Shown piece after piece: positions 59,090 through 64,000 of a stretch of DNA of 64,000 nt (position 1 is its first letter; every line of letters begins with the position of its first letter). A program made the translations under genes and the position numbers. Below the pieces are notes generated by a model, which did not search any database, was not told where the DNA came from, and worked only from the letters and a program-made list of their open reading frames with translations. This DNA comes from Jiangella mangrovi. GTDB lineage: Bacteria; Actinomycetota; Actinomycetes; Jiangellales; Jiangellaceae. The stretch covers positions 1,116,001 to 1,180,000 of the forward strand of contig NZ_JACHMM010000001.1 of assembly GCF_014204975.1 (NCBI RefSeq). The letters are read 5' to 3'.

Positions 59090-62068
59090 TCAGAACGACT
59101 CCTCGGCCAACAGAGCAGGCAACGCGCCAGGGTCGGCCAACGCCTCGCCCAGGACCCATCTCAGGTCCCACCGCCCGGTCGCCCACGCCAGCCCGCGGGC
59201 CAGGCCGTCCGTGGTCGCCGCGTGCACGGCGGAGTCGCCGTCGACCCACCAGTCGACCGCGACGCCGTCGACCAGCAGGTCGTCGTGCTCGATGTAGGTC
59301 GCAGGGGCGGAGCCGAGCACCGCCGCCACCACGGACGGCACCGGCTGGATCCACCCGTCACCGGACAGCGCGGCGTCGTGCACCTCGGAGGCGAGGTCGA
59401 CGTCGAGCAGGTCTGCCAGCGCGGCCGGGCCCGGGACCACCGCCGTCAGCCCGAGCTGCAGCCAGTGCGGCCCGTCGCAGACCACCACCGACGCCGCAGG
59501 CACCACGCGGCTGCCGGCGCCGACGGCCACCCGGACCCTCGACGGCGGCTGCACACCGGCCGGGTCGCGCCCCGCGAGCGCGGCGTAGACCTGCGCCAAC
59601 GCCGCCGCGGGCAGCTCGAAGTCCTCGGCCAGCCGCGCCAGCACCGCGTCGGGGTCGAGGTCGTCGGGCTCGTGGGCCAGCCCGACGGCGGCGGCGAACG
59701 CGTCGTCGAGCGCGACGTCGGCGATCGGCAGGACGGCGCGCACCACGGGCGCCGCATCCGGCAGCGCCAGTCCCGTCAGCGCCCGGCCGCCGACGCGCGC
59801 GTACCGCCGCAGCCACCACGCGGTGTACGACGGCGCCGACCGGCGGCTCCCGTCGCCCAGCGTCAGCAGTACCGGGTCGACGACACAAGCGCGAGCCCCC
59901 GTGTCGGCGGCCAGCCAGGCCAGCACCTGGGGCCAGGCATCGTCGCGGACGAGGTCGAGGTCGGCAACGGCGGCGAAGTCGTCCATCAGCGGCGGCACGT
60001 CCTGGCGCGGGAGGCCGGCGAGCACGTCGTCGATCCAGGCGTCCTCGTCGTCGAGGTCGTGCCAGGTGTCCGGCTCGAGCGTCACGTCGGCGTCGTGGAC
60101 GACGGCGAACCCGTCGCGCACGCCGACGGCGCGGAGCACGGCCGGGCCGAACCGTTCGACCAGCGACGGCGCGATGGTGAACTCGGCCGGGTCGGCGTCG
60201 AGCGCGTCCAGCAGCGCCGACCCGGGGAGCAGCAGCTCGCGCGCCGCGACATCGGCGCCGGTCGCGTCCGCCAGCGGCAGCCCTGCCAGCCAGGGCTCCT
60301 CGGCGACGGACAGGCCCGACTCGGCCACCAGCCGGAGCACCGCCTCGGCGAGCGGGACGGGGTCGCCGTCGCTCTCGGCGAGGTCGGCGACGGCGCCCTG
60401 CACCATGGGGTCGCGCAGCACCGAGGCCGCCGTCGCCTCGACGGCGCCGAGCCGGTGCAGCAGCGGGTGCACGGCGTCGGGGTGGACCACGCGCAGGTCG
60501 AACGGCGCCAGCAGCTCCGGGCTCACCTCGCCGGGCACCAGCAGCCCGCGCGGCCCGCGGACCAGCCGGCCGTCGGCCAGCGGTACCGGCAATGCCCCGA
60601 GGGACTCCTGGTCCGAGCCGTCCAGCGCGTCGTACAGCGATCGCCAGCCGGCCGGCTCGAGCCGCTCGCCGGCCAGCTCGTCGACCACGTCGGCCAGCGG
60701 GGTCACGGTCGCGCCGAGTCCGGGCAGGACGTCGGCCCGCCACCAGTCCCGGGCCGGCAGGCCGCGAACCACACCGCTCAGCACCCCCGGGTCGCCGAGG
60801 CGGCTCAGCCCGTCGACCAGGGTGACCTCGTCGGGTCGCAGCAGTCCCTCGACGGCGGCAGGGACGAAGGGCGTCCGGGTCAGCGCCTCCCGCGCCGCCC
60901 GCCGCAGCTCGTTGTCGACCACGTCGACGCCCAGCGGCGCCGGCACCAGCCCGAGGACGGCCGCGGCATCGGCACCGGGCCGGGCGAACGACGCGACCAG
61001 CTCGGCGTACACCTCGCCGGCCGCCGCCACGAGCAGATCGGCCAGTGGGCCGGGCGCGACCCGGCGACGGGAGGAGTCGAGCGGGAACCCGGCGATCACC
61101 AGGACCGGCAGGTCGGTGCGGTCGTCGGTGGGCGTCGGCGCGTGCACGACCGGGGACACCGACGGCGGCAGCGCGGCCGGCGAGAGCACCCCGTCGGCAT
61201 CGACGACGGGGACCGCGAGCGTCACCGACCACCCCGGCCGGGACCGCTCCTCGAACGGCCGGTCGGCCAGCAGCTCGTCCGCGGCCGCCCCGGCCCGCGA
61301 ACACATGCGCCACAGCCGCTCGCCGATGCGCCGCTCGACCAGCGCGGGCGCGAGCTGCGCCGGCGGCCCCGCGGAAAGCCGCCGCTGCGCGCCGTCGACG
61401 TCGACGACCAGCTCGCCGAGCCAGGGCAGCGCCAGCAGCAGGGCGTCGTCGACCTCGGTGAGCAGCCCGCGGACCAGCCGGACCGCGTCGTCGTCGCGCA
61501 GCGGCAGCTCGACGGCGGTGTCGTAGCCCGCCGGGACCGCACCGCTGACGCCGTCGTCGATCACGGAGAACGGCAAGCGCAGGACCGGCACCGCGGCGCC
61601 GCGCCGGGCCAGCTCACCGGTCAACGCGGGCAGCTCGGCCGCCGCCGACAGCGCCTCGGAGCGCGACCACCGCACGCCGCCGCCCGCCGCCGTCAGCACT
61701 CGCGGCTCGTCGGTGACCGCCAGCACCGCGGCGAAGCCGACCCCGAACCGGCCGACGGTGTCGCCGTCGCGCTTCGTGGACGCCCGCAGCGTCGACAGCC
61801 CCTCGACGCCAGCAGCGTCCAGGACGGCGCCGGTGTTCGCCGCCGTCAGGACGGACCCGCGAAGCCACAGCAGCAGCCGCGACGGCAGCCCCGCCCGCGA
61901 GCCGGCGTCGGCGGCGTTCTGCGCCAGCTCGACGACCACCCGGTCGCGGTAGGCGCCGCGGGCCAGCTCGTCCTCGGCGTTGGCGTCCTCGCGGAACCGG
62001 GCCGGCGACGCGGACCAGGCGGCGAGCACCCGCGAGCGCAGCGCCGCGGTGTCGAAGACGTCGTCCAC
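59090..62068 (-). CDS. Sacsin N-terminal ATPase-like domain protein
   Basis: A 992-residue protein. Residues about 35-110 form a GHKL/HSP90-type ATP site of the sacsin kind: VVVELAQNAADAGSRAG (N-box Glu and Asn), LLLWLRGSVLTAANTGAVL (G1) and GRFGVGFAAVLAV (G2). The remainder is an Ala/Val/Asp-rich region with many short repeated beta/alpha units and no recognised enzyme motif. GTG 62068 lies 10 bp after the DUF3027 stop, so the two are co-transcribed. By analogy it may be a chaperone, but there is no experimental basis that I know of. Confidence 0.85.
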   Translation of the reverse strand: MDDVFDTAALRSRVLAAWSASPARFREDANAEDELARGAYRDRVVVELAQNAADAGSRAGLPSRLLLWLRGSVLTAANTGAVLDAAGVEGLSTLRASTKRDGDTVGRFGVGFAAVLAVTDEPRVLTAAGGGVRWSRSEALSAAAELPALTGELARRGAAVPVLRLPFSVIDDGVSGAVPAGYDTAVELPLRDDDAVRLVRGLLTEVDDALLLALPWLGELVVDVDGAQRRLSAGPPAQLAPALVERRIGERLWRMCSRAGAAADELLADRPFEERSRPGWSVTLAVPVVDADGVLSPAALPPSVSPVVHAPTPTDDRTDLPVLVIAGFPLDSSRRRVAPGPLADLLVAAAGEVYAELVASFARPGADAAAVLGLVPAPLGVDVVDNELRRAAREALTRTPFVPAAVEGLLRPDEVTLVDGLSRLGDPGVLSGVVRGLPARDWWRADVLPGLGATVTPLADVVDELAGERLEPAGWRSLYDALDGSDQESLGALPVPLADGRLVRGPRGLLVPGEVSPELLAPFDLRVVHPDAVHPLLHRLGAVEATAASVLRDPMVQGAVADLAESDGDPVPLAEAVLRLVAESGLSVAEEPWLAGLPLADATGADVAARELLLPGSALLDALDADPAEFTIAPSLVERFGPAVLRAVGVRDGFAVVHDADVTLEPDTWHDLDDEDAWIDDVLAGLPRQDVPPLMDDFAAVADLDLVRDDAWPQVLAWLAADTGARACVVDPVLLTLGDGSRRSAPSYTAWWLRRYARVGGRALTGLALPDAAPVVRAVLPIADVALDDAFAAAVGLAHEPDDLDPDAVLARLAEDFELPAAALAQVYAALAGRDPAGVQPPSRVRVAVGAGSRVVPAASVVVCDGPHWLQLGLTAVVPGPAALADLLDVDLASEVHDAALSGDGWIQPVPSVVAAVLGSAPATYIEHDDLLVDGVAVDWWVDGDSAVHAATTDGLARGLAWATGRWDLRWVLGEALADPGALPALLAEESF

Positions 62069-62078
62069 GACGGCGACG

Positions 62079-62852
62079 TTACGGGGCGTCGAGCTCCAGC
62101 GGCACCAGCTCGTAGCTGAGGGTGTCGACCACCGGCTCCGGGGCGTCCTCGGAGGGCGCCGGCAGCCGGACGTCGGTGTGCCCGCCGCAGCCGTGCGTGT
62201 GCGCGACGACCTTGCCGTCGAACGGGGTGCGCTCGTTGGTGCAGACCCCGAACGCATGGCCGATGGTGCCGGCCAGCTGCACCGAGAACCCGCAGCTCCC
62301 GCAGCGACCAGGAGCGGCCTTGGCGATGTCGGTGTGCGGGCCGGTGTCGCCCTCGAACCAGCGGACGGCGGCGTCGTCGCGGCCCTCGCGCGACAGCACC
62401 CACTCGCGGCCGAGGCCGAGCTCCTGGACCACCTCGAGGGCGTCCTGGTCGTCGGCCGTGACGTAGCCGGGCTCGACGCGGTAGTCGTCCTCGGAGACCG
62501 GCAGCAGGTCGCCCGGGCCGAGGTCCTCGGGCTTGACCCGCTCGTCCCACGGCACCCAGGCCGGGGCGAGGACGGCGTCGGCGCCCGGCAGCAGCACGCA
62601 CTCGCTGACGGTGACGGCCTTGGACCGCGACGCCCGCGTGACGGTGACGGCCCACCGCCAGCCGACGTAGCCGGCCAGCTCGCAGGCGAAGTAGTGGGTG
62701 ACGACGCGTTCGCCCTCGGCGTCGTGGCCGAGGTGCGCGCCGACGGCGTCCTCGCTGCCGATGTCGACGGCGGCGGCCCGCGCGTCCTCAGCTGCCTTGA
62801 CGAGGACGGAGTCGGCCTTGACGGAGCGGGCTCGGGGCGATGCGGCGGTCAC
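62079..62852 (-). CDS. DUF3027 domain-containing protein
   Basis: A 257-residue actinobacterial protein. A basic N-terminus leads to HYFACELAGYVGWRWAVTVTRA near residues 52-73 and VLLPGADAVLAPAWVPWDERV near 86-106. The C-terminal part has a zinc-ribbon-like set of Cys/His (GRCGSCGFSVQL, GHAFGVCTNERTP, VAHTHGCGGHTD). The GTG at 62852 is chosen from domain content. It is cotranscribed with the sacsin-like gene and divergent from the MFS gene. The function is unknown; the metal site is inferred. Confidence 0.87.
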   Translation of the reverse strand: MTAASPRARSVKADSVLVKAAEDARAAAVDIGSEDAVGAHLGHDAEGERVVTHYFACELAGYVGWRWAVTVTRASRSKAVTVSECVLLPGADAVLAPAWVPWDERVKPEDLGPGDLLPVSEDDYRVEPGYVTADDQDALEVVQELGLGREWVLSREGRDDAAVRWFEGDTGPHTDIAKAAPGRCGSCGFSVQLAGTIGHAFGVCTNERTPFDGKVVAHTHGCGGHTDVRLPAPSEDAPEPVVDTLSYELVPLELDAP

Positions 62853-62950
62853 AGTGGTCGATTGTCGCAAACTCCGGCCATGATCGACACATCGCGCCCG
62901 AAGGAAGGACATCATCGGAGCCGGCCGCCCCGATGAGGTTGGATGGGTGT

Positions 62951-64000
62951 GTGGCAGAGACGGATCCGCTCGGTGGTCCGCCCGACGAGGGCGGGCGGCG
63001 TGGCGCGCGCGACGACGGCGGACGGTACGAGTCCCCGTTCGCCGACCGCGCAGCGTCCGGCGGGGCCGACGACTACACGGGCGGCGCCCGGCCACAGGAC
63101 CCGCCGCATGAGCCGCCGCACGACTCCACCCGCACCATGCCGCCCCCGCCCAGCGCCGGCCAGCGGGTGCGCCGCGCCGCCGGGGCCACCGGCCGGGCCG
63201 CCCGCACCGCGGCCGCCGGCACCTCGCGCGCCGCCCGCGGCGGCGCCACCCGGCTGCACCGCGCGGCCGAGGCCAAGGGAGCCGGCCAGACCGGCCTGTC
63301 GCGGCTCATCGAGCTCAACGCCGCCAGCGCGTTCGCCGACGCCCTGGTGACGGTGGCGCTGGCAGGCACGCTGTTCTTCTCGGCGTCGACGTCCGAGGCG
63401 CGCGGCAACGTCGCGCTCTACCTGCTGCTGACCATGGCCCCGTTCGCGGTGGTCGCGCCGGTCCTCGGGCCGTTCCTCGACCGGTTCAGCCACGGCCGGC
63501 GCTGGGCCATAGGGTTCACGGCGGCGACGCGCGGCTTCCTCGCCTGGGTGGCCGCCGACGCCGTCATCGACGGTGGCGTGTGGCTGTACCCCGCGGCGCT
63601 GGGCGTGCTGGTCGGGCAGAAGGCGTACGCCGTCACCCGGGCCGCCGCCGTGCCCCGGCTGCTGCCCGAGGGCTGGACGCTGGTGGCGGCCAACTCGCGG
63701 CTGCAGCTCGCCGCGACGCTCGGCACGGCGGCCGGTGCGCCCATCGGGCTGGCGCTCGCGCAGATCGGCGACGACTGGCCGTTGCGGGCGGCGTTCTTCG
63801 CCTACATGGGCACGACGATCCTGGCCATCCTGCTGCCCAAGCGGGTCGACCTCTCCGAGGGCGAGGAAGGCGCGTCGCTCACCGAGGGCGACGACGACGA
63901 GCAGCACCGCATGTCGCGCAGCGGGAAGCGCAAGTTCCGGGTCGGCCCGGCGGTCGTCCGCGCGCTGCGGGCCAACACCGCGCTGCGCTGGCTGTCCGGC
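62951..64000 (+). CDS. MFS transporter, partial (3' end off the right edge)
   Basis: The first 350 codons of a permease. The N-terminal 90 residues are hydrophilic and rich in Gly, Asp and Pro, then come Arg/Ala-rich helices and the first membrane segments (ADALVTVALAGTLFFSA, VALYLLLTMAPFAVVAPVL), with LGPFLDRFSHGRRWAIGF as the MFS loop 2-3 motif. GTG 62951 is chosen; an ATG at 62933 is in frame. It is divergent from DUF3027, as in M. tuberculosis, where Rv0876c (MFS-like) lies beside Rv0877. The substrate is unknown. Confidence 0.85.
   Translation, partial: MAETDPLGGPPDEGGRRGARDDGGRYESPFADRAASGGADDYTGGARPQDPPHEPPHDSTRTMPPPPSAGQRVRRAAGATGRAARTAAAGTSRAARGGATRLHRAAEAKGAGQTGLSRLIELNAASAFADALVTVALAGTLFFSASTSEARGNVALYLLLTMAPFAVVAPVLGPFLDRFSHGRRWAIGFTAATRGFLAWVAADAVIDGGVWLYPAALGVLVGQKAYAVTRAAAVPRLLPEGWTLVAANSRLQLAATLGTAAGAPIGLALAQIGDDWPLRAAFFAYMGTTILAILLPKRVDLSEGEEGASLTEGDDDEQHRMSRSGKRKFRVGPAVVRALRANTALRWLSG

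Noticed and set aside
58997..62119. A 1040-codon plus-strand frame over the sacsin-like gene
   Set aside because: Low-complexity Arg/Gly/His composition and no motif; the minus-strand frame has the GHKL ATP-binding motifs.

Overview
The window is chromosomal DNA from a high-GC actinobacterium. Third codon positions are almost all G or C, GTG starts are common, and the gene families are typical of Actinomycetota: an F420-type Ddn reductase, IdeR, DUF2530, DUF3027, an ECF42 sigma factor with its DGPF partner, and a HAIR box ahead of hsp20. The order may be Jiangellales, but that is a guess. I see no rRNA, tRNA, CRISPR array, transposase or phage gene. Two genes carry frameshifts.

1-12 kb is a metabolic and regulatory mixture: a three-gene oxidoreductase operon (FAD reductase, Ddn-like, SDR), a PEP mutase/isocitrate lyase-type enzyme, a PhyH dioxygenase divergent from an AraC regulator, a second AraC-type regulator, a KhtT/KhtU-like K+/H+ antiporter pair, a Uma2-ADH gene pair and a secreted EEP nuclease. 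12-16 kb is one very large gene whose product joins a caspase-like domain, a DNA2/NAM7-type helicase domain and a C-terminal nuclease-like domain. Hallmark catalytic residues appear to be lost in all three domains.

16-25.7 kb holds a TrmB/LuxR-type regulator divergent from a secreted subtilase (frameshifted at a CCGG tetranucleotide tract), a GH63-like hydrolase divergent from a ROK regulator, an unclassified HTH protein and an M23 peptidase. 25.7-31.2 kb holds a flavoprotein disulfide reductase, the DGPF/ECF42 pair, type-B L31, an FmdB-type zinc ribbon and a methyltransferase. Fur/Zur-like boxes lie upstream of both the L31 gene and the methyltransferase gene. A repeat-rich intergenic region and HspR-type hsp20 follow.

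31.2-45 kb holds a lipoprotein, a GNAT, a frameshifted TM-helix channel-like gene, a VOC/MarR pair with a palindromic operator, PRPP synthetase, the ideR-rhodanese operon, an orphan ParA with a small basic partner, a 2H phosphoesterase, an aldehyde dehydrogenase, a MmyB-type regulator, PhoD, NagA and a CFVCG protein. 45.0-46.0 kb has no protein gene of normal size. It contains a candidate structured RNA with a 12-codon reading frame and its own promoter, followed by about 620 bp of nested inverted repeats with a perfect 28-bp palindrome.

46-64 kb contains pdxH, citrate synthase 2, serC, a 27-residue membrane peptide, thpR, a MarR-MFS operon, a DUF2530 protein, an NCS2 purine permease, a DLH-like hydrolase, a tandem pair of related secreted/membrane proteins, a second repeat-rich gap, and a sacsin-like protein next to DUF3027 and a divergent MFS gene cut by the right edge. 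From memory, several of these markers occur together in the M. tuberculosis Rv0876c-Rv0889c neighbourhood, so this part looks like conserved core chromosome.
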